A stretch of 64,000 bases of DNA from NCBI RefSeq assembly GCF_036010325.1, contig NZ_CP108549.1:6324001-6388000 (forward strand), in the 5' to 3' direction. A program made the position numbers and the translations under genes. Origin of the DNA: Streptomyces sp. NBC_01210 (lineage in GTDB: Bacteria > Actinomycetota > Actinomycetes > Streptomycetales > Streptomycetaceae). Shown here piece by piece: positions 42,005-51,327 of this stretch; the stretch's first letter is position 1, and each line of letters opens with the position of its first letter. The notes beneath the pieces are model-generated. The model was not told the DNA's origin. It searched no databases and saw only the letters and a program-made list of their open reading frames with translations.

Positions 42005-44047
42005 GTGAGCGACACCACCGATCTGATGGGCGTGACTGCCGACAACAACGTCGACACCGCCGCGCCCGCCGCAGGTGCTGCCTCTGGCACCACCTCACGG
42101 CGCCGCCGCTCCGGCACCGGCCTCGAGGGCATGGTCCTGGCCGAGCTGCAGCAGGTCGCGTCCGGCCTCGGGATCAGGGGCACCGCGCGTATGCGCAAGA
42201 GCCAGCTGATCGAGGTCATCAAGGAGGCGCAGGCGGGCGGCGGCTCGTCCGCGCCGAAGAGCGCCGAGGCGGGCACCGGCGCGGCCGAGACCAAGCCGAA
42301 GCGGCGCGCCACCTCCAAGGCGCGCACGGGCGACGAGTCCACGGCCGCTGCGGCGAAGGCGGACAAGGCCGAGAAGGCCGAGAAGGCCGTCGCCCAGCAG
42401 CAGATCGACATTCCCGGCCAGCCGGCCAGCGACGACCAGCCGGCCGCCGGTGAGCGCCGCCGTCGTCGGGCCACCGCCCAGGCGGGCAGCCCGGACACCA
42501 CGAGCGAGCCCAAGGCCGACGTCAGGACCGAGGTCCGGACCGAGACGGCCGTCGACGTCAAGACTGACGCCCAGCCGGACGCCAAGGCCGAGGCCGCCGC
42601 CGACACCGCCGAGGGCCGGCGCGACCGTCAGGACCGGGGCCAGCGCGGTGAGCGTGGTGAGCGCGGCGGTGACCGCGGTGACCGCCGTGACCGTCAGCGC
42701 GACCGTCGTGGTGGCAAGGGCGACGACCAGCAGGGCGGCCAGCGCCAGCAGCGCCAGGGCGGCCAGCAGGGTGGTCAGCAGGGCCCGCAGGACGACTTCG
42801 ACGACGAGGGCGGCCGCCGCGGACGCCGTGGCCGTTACCGCGACCGTCGTGGCCGTCGTGGCCGCGAGGACTCCTTCGGCAACGAGCCGCAGGTCTCCGA
42901 GGACGACGTCCTGATCCCCGTCGCGGGCATCCTGGACATCCTCGACAACTACGCGTTCATCCGGACCTCCGGCTACCTGCCGGGCCCGAACGACGTGTAC
43001 GTCTCCCTCGCCCAGGTCCGCAAGAACGGCCTGCGCAAGGGTGACCACGTCACCGGAGCGGTCCGTCAGCCGAAGGACGGCGAGCGCCGCGAGAAGTTCA
43101 ACGCGCTCGTACGCCTGGACTCGGCGAACGGCATGGCGGCCGAATCCGGCCGCGGCCGCCCGGAGTTCAACAAGCTGACCCCGCTGTACCCGCAGGACCG
43201 ACTGCGCCTCGAGACCGACCCGGGCATCCTGACGACCCGGATCATCGACCTCGTGTCGCCGATCGGCAAGGGCCAGCGAGGCCTGATCGTGGCCCCGCCG
43301 AAGACCGGCAAGACCATGATCCTGCAGGCGATCGCCAACGCGATCACCGTCAACAGCCCCGAGTGCCACCTGATGGTCGTCCTTGTCGACGAGCGTCCGG
43401 AAGAGGTCACCGACATGCAGCGGTCGGTGAAGGGCGAGGTCATCTCCTCGACCTTCGACCGCCCGGCCGAGGACCACACCACGGTCGCCGAGCTGGCCAT
43501 CGAGCGCGCCAAGCGTCTCGTCGAGCTGGGTCACGACGTGGTCGTCCTGCTGGACTCGATCACCCGCCTGGGCCGTGCGTACAACCTCGCTGCGCCCGCC
43601 TCCGGCCGCATCCTCTCCGGTGGTGTCGACTCGACCGCGCTCTACCCGCCGAAGCGCTTCTTCGGTGCCGCGCGGAACATCGAGGACGGCGGCTCGCTGA
43701 CCATCCTGGCCACCGCGCTGGTCGACACCGGCTCGCGCATGGACGAGGTGATCTTCGAGGAGTTCAAGGGCACCGGCAACATGGAGCTCAAGCTCGACCG
43801 GAAGCTCTCGGACAAGCGCATCTTCCCGGCGGTGGACGTGGACGCGTCCAGCACCCGTAAGGAAGAGATCCTGCTCGGCAGCGACGAGCTCGCCATCACC
43901 TGGAAGCTGCGCCGGGTGCTGCACGCGCTCGACCAGCAGCAGGCGATCGAGCTGCTGCTGGACAAGATGAAGCAGACGAAGTCGAACGGCGAGTTCCTGC
44001 TGCAGATCCAGAAGACGACTCCGTCCGCCGGGAACGGCAACGACTGA
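42005..44047 (+). CDS. rho: Transcription termination factor Rho, long-insert type
   Basis: 680 aa from GTG 42005, with AAGGA upstream. RNA-dependent helicase ending transcripts. The N-terminal Rho domain (LEGMVLAELQQVASGLGIRG at about 39-58) is followed by a very long (about 230 aa) Ala/Lys then Arg/Gly/Gln/Asp-rich insert (RRDRQDRGQRGERGERGG-like, partial), typical of actinobacteria and thought to aid RNA binding or phase separation. The RNA-binding OB fold starts near 300 and Walker A APPKTGKT is at about 430-437. The C-terminus is complete and a strong terminator follows. Confidence 0.97.
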   Translation: MSDTTDLMGVTADNNVDTAAPAAGAASGTTSRRRRSGTGLEGMVLAELQQVASGLGIRGTARMRKSQLIEVIKEAQAGGGSSAPKSAEAGTGAAETKPKRRATSKARTGDESTAAAAKADKAEKAEKAVAQQQIDIPGQPASDDQPAAGERRRRRATAQAGSPDTTSEPKADVRTEVRTETAVDVKTDAQPDAKAEAAADTAEGRRDRQDRGQRGERGERGGDRGDRRDRQRDRRGGKGDDQQGGQRQQRQGGQQGGQQGPQDDFDDEGGRRGRRGRYRDRRGRRGREDSFGNEPQVSEDDVLIPVAGILDILDNYAFIRTSGYLPGPNDVYVSLAQVRKNGLRKGDHVTGAVRQPKDGERREKFNALVRLDSANGMAAESGRGRPEFNKLTPLYPQDRLRLETDPGILTTRIIDLVSPIGKGQRGLIVAPPKTGKTMILQAIANAITVNSPECHLMVVLVDERPEEVTDMQRSVKGEVISSTFDRPAEDHTTVAELAIERAKRLVELGHDVVVLLDSITRLGRAYNLAAPASGRILSGGVDSTALYPPKRFFGAARNIEDGGSLTILATALVDTGSRMDEVIFEEFKGTGNMELKLDRKLSDKRIFPAVDVDASSTRKEEILLGSDELAITWKLRRVLHALDQQQAIELLLDKMKQTKSNGEFLLQIQKTTPSAGNGND

Positions 44048-44064
44048 CGTTCTTCGCAGTGAAC

Positions 44065-44105
44065 GAGACCGCCCCGGCACGAAAGTGACGGGGCGGTCTC
44101 GTTTT
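44065..44105 (+). terminator. Terminator after rho
   Basis: GAGACCGCCCCG and CGGGGCGGTCTC form a perfect 12-bp stem with a 12-nt loop (its ends GCAC/GTGA can pair further), followed by GTTTTCCC. Intrinsic terminator 18 bp after the rho stop. Confidence 0.92.
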
Positions 44106-44311
44106 CCCGTACGCCTCACCAGCCGCTGGTCATCGCCCAGTTGACAGGCGTAACATGCCCTGGTTGGTGGGGGGAATTCCGCCGCAGTGCCGAGAGAGGC
44201 CGGGGGGCCTCGGATCCGGACTGCCCTGTTACTCGTATGCCCCACCACTACCCGTTTGTCTTCCGGTGGGGCGAAAGTGCGCCCCGTCGGTTCAACCCGA
44301 GGGGTTACCGA

Positions 44312-46111
44312 GTGCAGATTCGCACCCGTGGTGGTCGGCACAAGCGCCGTATGAGAGTCGTGGTACCGACGGCCGTTGCCGCAGTCGCCGCTCTGGTCGG
44401 CACGGGACTGGCCATGTCCGGCTCGCAGGCCGCCGAGGCCGGCGGCTCGCAGATCAGCGCCCGGCAGCAGGCCGACCCGCTGTCGCAGTCGGAACTGCGC
44501 AGCCGCGCGATCAGCGCGATAAAGGCCGGCAAAGCAAGCAAGCGCAGCCTCGCCAAGGAGCCCTCCGCCTCGTCGTCGCCCGACACGAGGTCGGCGCCGA
44601 GCGCCCGCATCATCGGCGGCAAGGAGACGACCATCTCGGCGGCGCCGTGGATGGCTCAGCTCTACTTCCAGGACGACACGGGCGCCGGCTACTTCTGCGG
44701 TGGCGTCGTCGTCGCCCCGACGAAGGTCGCCACCGCCGCGCACTGCGTCAAGGGCATCAAGTGGTACGCGACCGGGTCGGTCATCACCGGCACCGACCAG
44801 CTGCCCACGGACACCGGCCAGAAGGACGCGAACGGCGACGCGATCTTCGACTTCCACGGCGGGCAGGTCCGCGGCGCCTACCGTCAGTGGAACCACCCGC
44901 AGTACAGCGCGGTCACCGTCGACAACGACGTCGCCGTGCTCACCCTGGACGCGCCGGTCTCCGTGACGCCGCTGCCGATCATGCAGAACACGGACACCGC
45001 TCTGTACACGCCGGGTACGGACGCCAAGGTGTACGGCTGGGGCCGCACCAGCTCCACCGAGCCCAACAGCTCCTCGCAGACCCTCAAGGTCGCCGACGCG
45101 GACATCAACTCCAACGCCGCCTGCCAGAGCGCGTACGGCTCGGACTACATCGTCGGCCACATGGTCTGCGCCGGAGCCGCGCCGACCGGTGACGACAGCA
45201 CCACCGAGACGACCTGCAACGGTGACTCCGGCGGCCCGCTGGTGGCCGGCGGCAAGCTCGTCGGCCTCGTCTCCTGGGGTGACGCGAACTGCTCGGCCCC
45301 GGGCAAGTACGGCGTCTACGCCAAGGTGAGCACGTACTCGGCCCCGATCCGGGCCCGGGTCAACGACAGCAACTGGAGCAACGACCACGCCGCGGACCTG
45401 CTGGCCCGCCGTGCGTCGGGCAGCACGCTCTTCGGCTGGACCTCGAAGATCACCAGCCTCACCCGCCAGTTCAACCACGGCGCCTTCGGCGGTGTGACCC
45501 TGATGGTTCAGGCCGACCTGAACCGCGACGACTACCAGGACCTCATCTACCGCGTGCCGAACGGTGACGTCTACTGGTCCTACAGCAACGACCTGGCGCC
45601 GAAGCTCATCGCCAAGGCCTGGGGCACGCACAAGCAGATCCTGGTCCCCGGCGACCTGACCGGCGACGATCTGCCGGACATGATGACCGTCAACTCCGCG
45701 GGCAACGCGTACCTCTACCCGGGCAAGGGCACCGGCGCCTTCGCCGCGCCGATCCTGATCGGCTCCGGCTGGGGGCAGTACGGCATGGTCCGCGGTCACG
45801 GTGACTTCACCGGCGACGGACGGGCCGACATCCTGGCCCGCGGCGCCGGCGGCGCCACCTACCTGTACGCGGGCACCGGCAAGGCCACCGGCACGTTCGC
45901 GGCCCGACGTCTCATCGGCACCTTCGGCAGCACCTACAACGCGCTCGTCACCACCGGCGACGTGAACAGCGACGGAAACGCCGACCTGTTCGTGCGTGAC
46001 ACCGCCGGCAAGCTCTGGCTCTACCCGGGCAACGGGAAGTCCACCGGTGGGATCTTCGCCACACGTGTCGCCTTCGGCACCGGCTGGCAGGCGTACAACC
46101 TCTTCGGCTAA
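44312..46111 (+). CDS. Secreted trypsin-like serine protease with FG-GAP repeats
   Basis: 599 aa from GTG 44312, with GAGGGG upstream. A twin-basic n-region and hydrophobic core (about 15-40) form a signal peptide, then a propeptide to R99; mature N-terminus IIGGKE. Catalytic triad H144 (TAAHC), D206 (DNDVAVL), S306 (CNGDSGGPL) with paired cysteines, so an S1 protease. From about 350 three to four FG-GAP/VCBS-like units follow, with Ca-loop motifs DLTGDDLPD, DFTGDGRAD and DVNSDGNAD forming a beta-propeller-like domain, likely for substrate or wall contact. Ends before a terminator at 46135. Confidence 0.93.
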   Translation: MQIRTRGGRHKRRMRVVVPTAVAAVAALVGTGLAMSGSQAAEAGGSQISARQQADPLSQSELRSRAISAIKAGKASKRSLAKEPSASSSPDTRSAPSARIIGGKETTISAAPWMAQLYFQDDTGAGYFCGGVVVAPTKVATAAHCVKGIKWYATGSVITGTDQLPTDTGQKDANGDAIFDFHGGQVRGAYRQWNHPQYSAVTVDNDVAVLTLDAPVSVTPLPIMQNTDTALYTPGTDAKVYGWGRTSSTEPNSSSQTLKVADADINSNAACQSAYGSDYIVGHMVCAGAAPTGDDSTTETTCNGDSGGPLVAGGKLVGLVSWGDANCSAPGKYGVYAKVSTYSAPIRARVNDSNWSNDHAADLLARRASGSTLFGWTSKITSLTRQFNHGAFGGVTLMVQADLNRDDYQDLIYRVPNGDVYWSYSNDLAPKLIAKAWGTHKQILVPGDLTGDDLPDMMTVNSAGNAYLYPGKGTGAFAAPILIGSGWGQYGMVRGHGDFTGDGRADILARGAGGATYLYAGTGKATGTFAARRLIGTFGSTYNALVTTGDVNSDGNADLFVRDTAGKLWLYPGNGKSTGGIFATRVAFGTGWQAYNLFG

Positions 46112-46134
46112 AACCCCAGCGCACACGCCGAGTT

Positions 46135-46170
46135 GTGCCCACCGTGCCTCGCACGGTGGGCACAGCGCTT
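46135..46170 (+). terminator. Terminator after the protease
   Basis: GTGCCCACCGTGC and GCACGGTGGGCAC form a perfect 13-bp stem with loop CTC, followed by AGCGCTTTCTT. Clear intrinsic terminator 24 bp after the stop. Confidence 0.88.
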
Positions 46171-46197
46171 TCTTACGGAGCTCTTAGCTCCCTGTGC

Positions 46198-46224
46198 AAC
46201 CCTTCTTGCTTCTTCACCGTCTGA
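46198..46224 (+). promoter_or_regulatory. Sigma-E-like promoter before LCP gene
   Basis: AAC at 46198-46200, 17 bases, then CGTCTGA at 46218-46224 fits the AAC-N16/17-CGTC core of Streptomyces sigma-E (ECF) promoters that drive envelope genes. The upstream GG of the full GGAAC is missing (here TGCAAC). It lies about 83 bp before the LCP start. Confidence 0.45.
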
Positions 46225-46306
46225 CCAATGTGTCCGACAAGTACCGACAAACCATGCCTGATCACCACGGCAGGGGGTAGCGGGAACAGCGAGAGCCGAG
46301 GAGAGC

Positions 46307-47413
46307 ATGGGCGAGCAGAGCAGCACCGGAAGCCGAATACGCAGCCGCGGCAAGCGCCGTAGGCAGCCCAGCAGGGGCCGCCGGGCGATGACCATTGCCG
46401 CGTGGTCCGCAGCAGGTCTGGTGCTGGTCGGTGGATCCGGCCTCGGCTACGTCTACTTCAAGCTCAACGGCAACATCAAGGGCGTCGACATCAACGCCGC
46501 GCTCGGCACCGACCGCCCCGAGAACGTAGACAACGGCTCCATGGACATTCTGGTCCTGGGCTCCGACTCCCGCTCCGGCGCCAACTCCGAGTACGGCGTC
46601 GACGAAGGTGCCGCCCGTTCCGACACCGCGATGATGGTGCACGTCTACGAGGGCCACAAGAAGGCCAGCGTCGTCTCCATCCCGCGCGACACCCTTGTCG
46701 ACCGACCGCGCTGCGTCGACGCGAAGGGCAGCTCCGTCTCCGGCGAGAAGCGCGCCATGTTCAACACCGCGTACGAGGTCGGCGGCCCGGCCTGCGCGGT
46801 GAAGACCCTCGAGAAGATGTCCGGCATCCGCATGGACCACTACATCGAGGTCGACTTCACGGGCTTCAAGAAACTCATCGACAAGCTGGGCGGCGTGGAG
46901 ATCACCACCACCAAGCCGATCGACGACTCCAAGAGCCATCTGCACCTGAAGCCCGGCACGCACACCCTCAACGGTGAGAAGTCGCTCGGTCTCGTACGGA
47001 CCCGCAAGAGCGTCGGCGACGGCAGCGACCTCGGCCGAATACAGCTCCAGCAGGCGTTCATGAAGGCGTTCATCAACCAGGTCAAGGACGTCGGCGTCTT
47101 CACCAACCCCAAGAAGCTCTTCGACGTCGCCGACACCGCCACCAAGGCGATCACGCCCGATTCCGAGCTCGACTCGGTGCAGGAGCTGATGAGCTTCGCC
47201 AAGGGGCTCAGCGGTCTCGGCGCCGAGGACGTGCACATGATCACGATGCCGGTGGAGTACGACCCGGCCGACCCCAACCGCGTGATCCCGATCAAGGCGG
47301 CCGCCCGTCAGGTCTGGACGGCGCTCAAGCAGGACGAGCCGATCCCCGCCTCCGCGGTCAAGGACTCCGCCGGCGACAAGGGCGCTGCCGGTTCCCTCGT
47401 GCAGAGCCACTGA
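46307..47413 (+). CDS. LytR-CpsA-Psr (LCP) family envelope protein
   Basis: 368 aa from ATG 46307, with GAGGAG upstream. A basic cytosolic start, one membrane span (about 28-50) and an extracellular LCP domain: MDILVLGSDSRSG, ARSDTAMMVHV, VVSIPRDTLVD, and TLNGEKSLGLVRTRKS with the Arg cluster binding polyprenyl pyrophosphate. LCP enzymes attach wall teichoic acid, capsule or arabinogalactan-like polymers to peptidoglycan. Its possible lipid-linked substrate could start with the WecA-like enzyme at 52706..54058. Confidence 0.95.
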   Translation: MGEQSSTGSRIRSRGKRRRQPSRGRRAMTIAAWSAAGLVLVGGSGLGYVYFKLNGNIKGVDINAALGTDRPENVDNGSMDILVLGSDSRSGANSEYGVDEGAARSDTAMMVHVYEGHKKASVVSIPRDTLVDRPRCVDAKGSSVSGEKRAMFNTAYEVGGPACAVKTLEKMSGIRMDHYIEVDFTGFKKLIDKLGGVEITTTKPIDDSKSHLHLKPGTHTLNGEKSLGLVRTRKSVGDGSDLGRIQLQQAFMKAFINQVKDVGVFTNPKKLFDVADTATKAITPDSELDSVQELMSFAKGLSGLGAEDVHMITMPVEYDPADPNRVIPIKAAARQVWTALKQDEPIPASAVKDSAGDKGAAGSLVQSH

Positions 47414-47422
47414 CCCCGGCAG

Positions 47423-47448
47423 GGAATACCTCCGGCCCGACCCCGGTT
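47423..47448 (+). promoter_or_regulatory. SigR-type promoter of rpmE
   Basis: GGAAT at 47423-47427, exactly 18 bases, then GTT at 47446-47448. This is the GGAAT-N18-GTT consensus of the thiol-oxidative-stress sigma factor SigR, and rpmE is, to my knowledge, among its reported targets in S. coelicolor. It predicts a start near 47455 and a leader of about 95 nt. Confidence 0.75.
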
Positions 47449-47551
47449 TTGGGAGATACGGCCAGTCCTGGCAGACTGGTACGTCGGCCCCGGTTCACGT
47501 ACGAGCAATCCGCGCGTACGACCCGGTGCCCTCCCGAAACTAGGAGACACC

Positions 47552-47776
47552 TTGAAGCGCGACATCCACCCCGAGTACGTCGAGACCCAGGTCAGCTGTA
47601 CCTGTGGCGCGTCGTTCACCACCCGTAGCACCATCGAGTCCGGCACCGTCCGGGCCGAGGTCTGCTCCGAGTGCCACCCGTTCTACACGGGCAAGCAGAA
47701 GATCCTCGACACCGGTGGCCGTGTGGCCCGCTTCGAGGCCCGCTTCGGCAAGGCTGCCGGCTCCGCCAAGAAGTAG
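47552..47776 (+). CDS. rpmE: Ribosomal protein L31, zinc (C+) form
   Basis: 74 aa from TTG 47552, with TAGGAG at 47541-47546. Four cysteines C16, C18, C38 and C41 ([13 protein letters not shown]) bind zinc. Part of the large ribosomal subunit near bridge B1. The zinc site ties it to thiol stress and zinc balance, in keeping with the SigR-like promoter. Ends in a terminator before prfA. Confidence 0.97.
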   Translation: MKRDIHPEYVETQVSCTCGASFTTRSTIESGTVRAEVCSECHPFYTGKQKILDTGGRVARFEARFGKAAGSAKK

Positions 47777-47785
47777 CGAGCCACT

Positions 47786-47834
47786 GCGCCGGCCCTTGGC
47801 CGCCCCTGCTCGGGGTGGCCGAGGCCGGCGCTTT
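47786..47834 (+). terminator. Terminator between rpmE and prfA
   Basis: A long hairpin: GCGCCGGCC ... GGCCGGCGC outer stem with an inner GGCC/CCCC pairing to GGGG/GGCC, followed by TTTG. It sits 10 bp after the rpmE stop, so prfA is likely transcribed partly by read-through or from a promoter in the remaining 45 bp. Confidence 0.75.
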
Positions 47835-47880
47835 GTCCGTTCTGAGCAGCCCCCTTCGTGTACAAAACCAGGAGCACCCG

Positions 47881-48960
<1,080 letters not shown>

Positions 48961-48994
48961 GCCCAGCACACCGCCCCAGCCCCGGAGGACCAGC

Positions 48995-49876
48995 GTGCAG
49001 CTAACTCCCGGGGGACGACCCCCGTCCCCCCGATCTGTGCTGCTTGCCGAGGTGGCCCAGGCCACCCAGCGGCTGGCCGACGCCGGCGTGCCCTCGCCGC
49101 GCTTCGACGCCGAGGAGCTCGCCGCGTTCGTGCATGGCGTGAAGCGGGGAGAGCTGCACAACGTCAAGGACGCGGACTTCGACGCCCGCTACTGGGAGGC
49201 GATCGCCCGCCGCGAGGCCCGTGAGCCGCTCCAGCACATCACCGGACGCGCCTTCTTCCGCTTCCTGGAGCTGCAGGTCGGCCCCGGCGTCTTCGTACCG
49301 CGCCCGGAGACCGAGTCGGTCGTCGGGTGGGCCATAGACGCCGTACGGGCCATGGATGTCGTCGAGCCGCTCATCGTCGATCTGTGTACGGGCTCCGGGG
49401 CCATCGCGCTCGCCATGGCGCAGGAGGTGCCGCGCTCGCGTGTGCACGGAGTGGAGCTCTCCGAGGACGCGCTGCGGTGGACCCGTAAGAACGCCGAGGG
49501 CTCACGCGTCACCGTCCACCAGGGCGACGCGCTGAGCGCCCTGCCGGAGCTCGACGGCCAGGTCGACCTGGTCATCTCCAATCCGCCGTACATCCCGCTC
49601 ACCGAGTGGGAGTATGTCGCGCCCGAGGCCCGTGACCACGACCCGGACATGGCGCTCTTCTCCGGCGAGGACGGCCTGGACACCATCCGCGGTATCGAGC
49701 GCACCGCTCACCGGCTGCTGCGGCCCGGCGGCCTGGTGGTCATCGAGCACGCCGACACCCAGGGCGGCCAGGTGCCGTGGATCTTCAACGAGGAGGCCGG
49801 CTGGGCGGACGCGGCCGACCACCCCGACCTGAACAGGCGACCGCGCTTCGCGACCGCACGCAAGGCCATGCCGTGA
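48995..49876 (+). CDS. prmC: Release factor glutamine methyltransferase
   Basis: 293 aa from GTG 48995, with GGAGGA at 48984-48989. Methylates the GGQ glutamine of release factors with SAM. N-terminal helical domain; SAM motif VDLCTGSGAIAL; catalytic NPPY in LVISNPPYIPL. Directly downstream of its substrate's gene prfA. Confidence 0.96.
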   Translation: MQLTPGGRPPSPRSVLLAEVAQATQRLADAGVPSPRFDAEELAAFVHGVKRGELHNVKDADFDARYWEAIARREAREPLQHITGRAFFRFLELQVGPGVFVPRPETESVVGWAIDAVRAMDVVEPLIVDLCTGSGAIALAMAQEVPRSRVHGVELSEDALRWTRKNAEGSRVTVHQGDALSALPELDGQVDLVISNPPYIPLTEWEYVAPEARDHDPDMALFSGEDGLDTIRGIERTAHRLLRPGGLVVIEHADTQGGQVPWIFNEEAGWADAADHPDLNRRPRFATARKAMP

Positions 49877-49932
49877 CCGGCAATCCTGACCCGCAGCATC
49901 ATCTCCAGACCCTGTTCGAGGAGGGCCGTTAA

Positions 49933-50580
49933 ATGGCACGGCGATACGACTGCAACGACGCGACCGACCGTACGACTGGTCTGCGTGAAGCCGCGTCGGC
50001 CGTCCGCCGCGGCGAGCTGGTCGTGCTGCCCACCGACACCGTGTACGGGATCGGTGCGGACGCCTTCGGCTCCGAGGCAGTCGCCGACCTGCTGGAGGCC
50101 AAGGGGCGCGGCCGCAATATGCCCACCCCTGTCCTCATCGGGTCCCCGAACACCCTGCACGGCCTGGTCACCGACTTCTCCGAGCAGGCATGGGAGCTGG
50201 TCGACGCCTTCTGGCCGGGCGCGCTGACGCTCGTCGCCAAGCACCAGCCCTCGCTGCAGTGGGACCTGGGCGACACCCGGGGCACCGTAGCGATCCGGAT
50301 GCCGCTGCACCCGGTCGCGATCGAGCTGCTCACCGAGGTCGGCCCGATGGCCGTCTCCAGCGCCAACCTCACGGGGCATCCTGCGCCGGAAGACTGTGAC
50401 GCCGCGCAGGAGATGCTGGGCGACTCGGTCTCGGTCTATCTGGACGGTGGCCCGACGCCGGGCATCGTCCCGTCCTCGATCGTCGACGTCACCGGCAAGG
50501 TCCCGGTCCTGCTGCGCGCGGGAGCACTCTCGGCGGACGAGCTGCGCAAGGTCGTACCCGACCTCGAGGTGGCCAATTGA
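49933..50580 (+). CDS. tsaC: L-threonylcarbamoyladenylate synthase (Sua5/YciO/YrdC)
   Basis: 215 aa. Makes threonylcarbamoyl-AMP from threonine, bicarbonate and ATP, first step of t6A in tRNAs reading ANN codons. Family marks: VVLPTDTVYGIGADAF, KGRGRNMPTPVLIG, PGALTLVA and PMAVSSANLTGHPAP. Short YrdC type, without the Sua5 C-terminal domain. Its stop overlaps the TTG of the next gene (TTGA, 50577-50580). Confidence 0.95.
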   Translation: MARRYDCNDATDRTTGLREAASAVRRGELVVLPTDTVYGIGADAFGSEAVADLLEAKGRGRNMPTPVLIGSPNTLHGLVTDFSEQAWELVDAFWPGALTLVAKHQPSLQWDLGDTRGTVAIRMPLHPVAIELLTEVGPMAVSSANLTGHPAPEDCDAAQEMLGDSVSVYLDGGPTPGIVPSSIVDVTGKVPVLLRAGALSADELRKVVPDLEVAN

Positions 50581-51224
50581 CCGCCCCTGAGGGGCGTGGC
50601 ATAGCGGAATCCGTCAGCAACACCACCACTTTCCGCATCCTCCACGTCAGCACCGGCAACGTCTGCCGCTCGCCGATCACCGAGCGGCTGACCCGCCATG
50701 CCCTGAGCGACCGCCTCGGCGATCCGCTGACGGGCGGCCTGATCGTGGAGAGCGCCGGCACCTGGGGCCACGAAGGCGCCCCGATGGAGGCCAACGCCGA
50801 GATCGTCCTGGCCGACTTCGGCGCGGACGCGACCGGTTTCGTCGGGCGTGAACTCCTCGACGAGCATGTGATCCGCGCCGACCTCGTCCTCACCGCGACG
50901 CGCGACCACCGCGCGCAGGTGATCTCGATGGGTCACTCGGCGGGCCTGCGCACCTTCACGCTCAAGGAGTTCACCCGGCTTGTACGGGCGATTGACCCGG
51001 CAACGTTGCCGGACCCGCGCGAAGGCGTCGTCGAGCGTGCTCGGGCCCTGGTCAGGGCGGCGGCGGCGCTGCGCGGCTGGCTGCTGGCACCGAGCCCGGA
51101 CGCCGATGAGGTGTACGACCCGTACGGTGCGCCGATCACGTTCTTCCGCTCGATCGGCGACGAGATCAACCAGGCGCTGGACCCTGTGGTGACGGCTCTG
51201 ACGGGCGTCTCCGCGCGGCAGTGA
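50577..51224 (+). CDS. Low-molecular-weight phosphatase homologue with Cys-to-Ser change
   Basis: 215 aa from TTG 50577, coupled to tsaC. Fold and P-loop match LMW protein tyrosine phosphatases/arsenate reductases, but the loop reads HVSTGNVCRSP: the nucleophilic Cys that begins the C-x5-R signature is Ser. The general-acid region VYDPYGAP keeps its Asp. A Ser there cannot form the usual phosphocysteine, so it is probably a non-standard phosphatase or a phospho-binding protein. From memory the same Ser is found in other Streptomyces copies, so it is likely not an error. It has no kinase partner nearby. Confidence 0.85.
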   Translation: MTAPEGRGIAESVSNTTTFRILHVSTGNVCRSPITERLTRHALSDRLGDPLTGGLIVESAGTWGHEGAPMEANAEIVLADFGADATGFVGRELLDEHVIRADLVLTATRDHRAQVISMGHSAGLRTFTLKEFTRLVRAIDPATLPDPREGVVERARALVRAAAALRGWLLAPSPDADEVYDPYGAPITFFRSIGDEINQALDPVVTALTGVSARQ

Positions 51225-51327
51225 GGGCTCGCGGAGACGATCGGCGCGCATCGCGCCTCGCACCGGCCTACATTGGTTTCCACTGGGATTCACCTCGCGA
51301 GGACGATCCGTTCAGCTGGAGCCACAG

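Noticed and set aside
42095..46126. Open minus-strand frame of over 1300 codons opposite rho and the protease
   Set aside because: It mirrors real genes on the plus strand; composition is Val/Gly/Leu/Arg-rich with no family motifs, a known artefact of GC-rich third positions.
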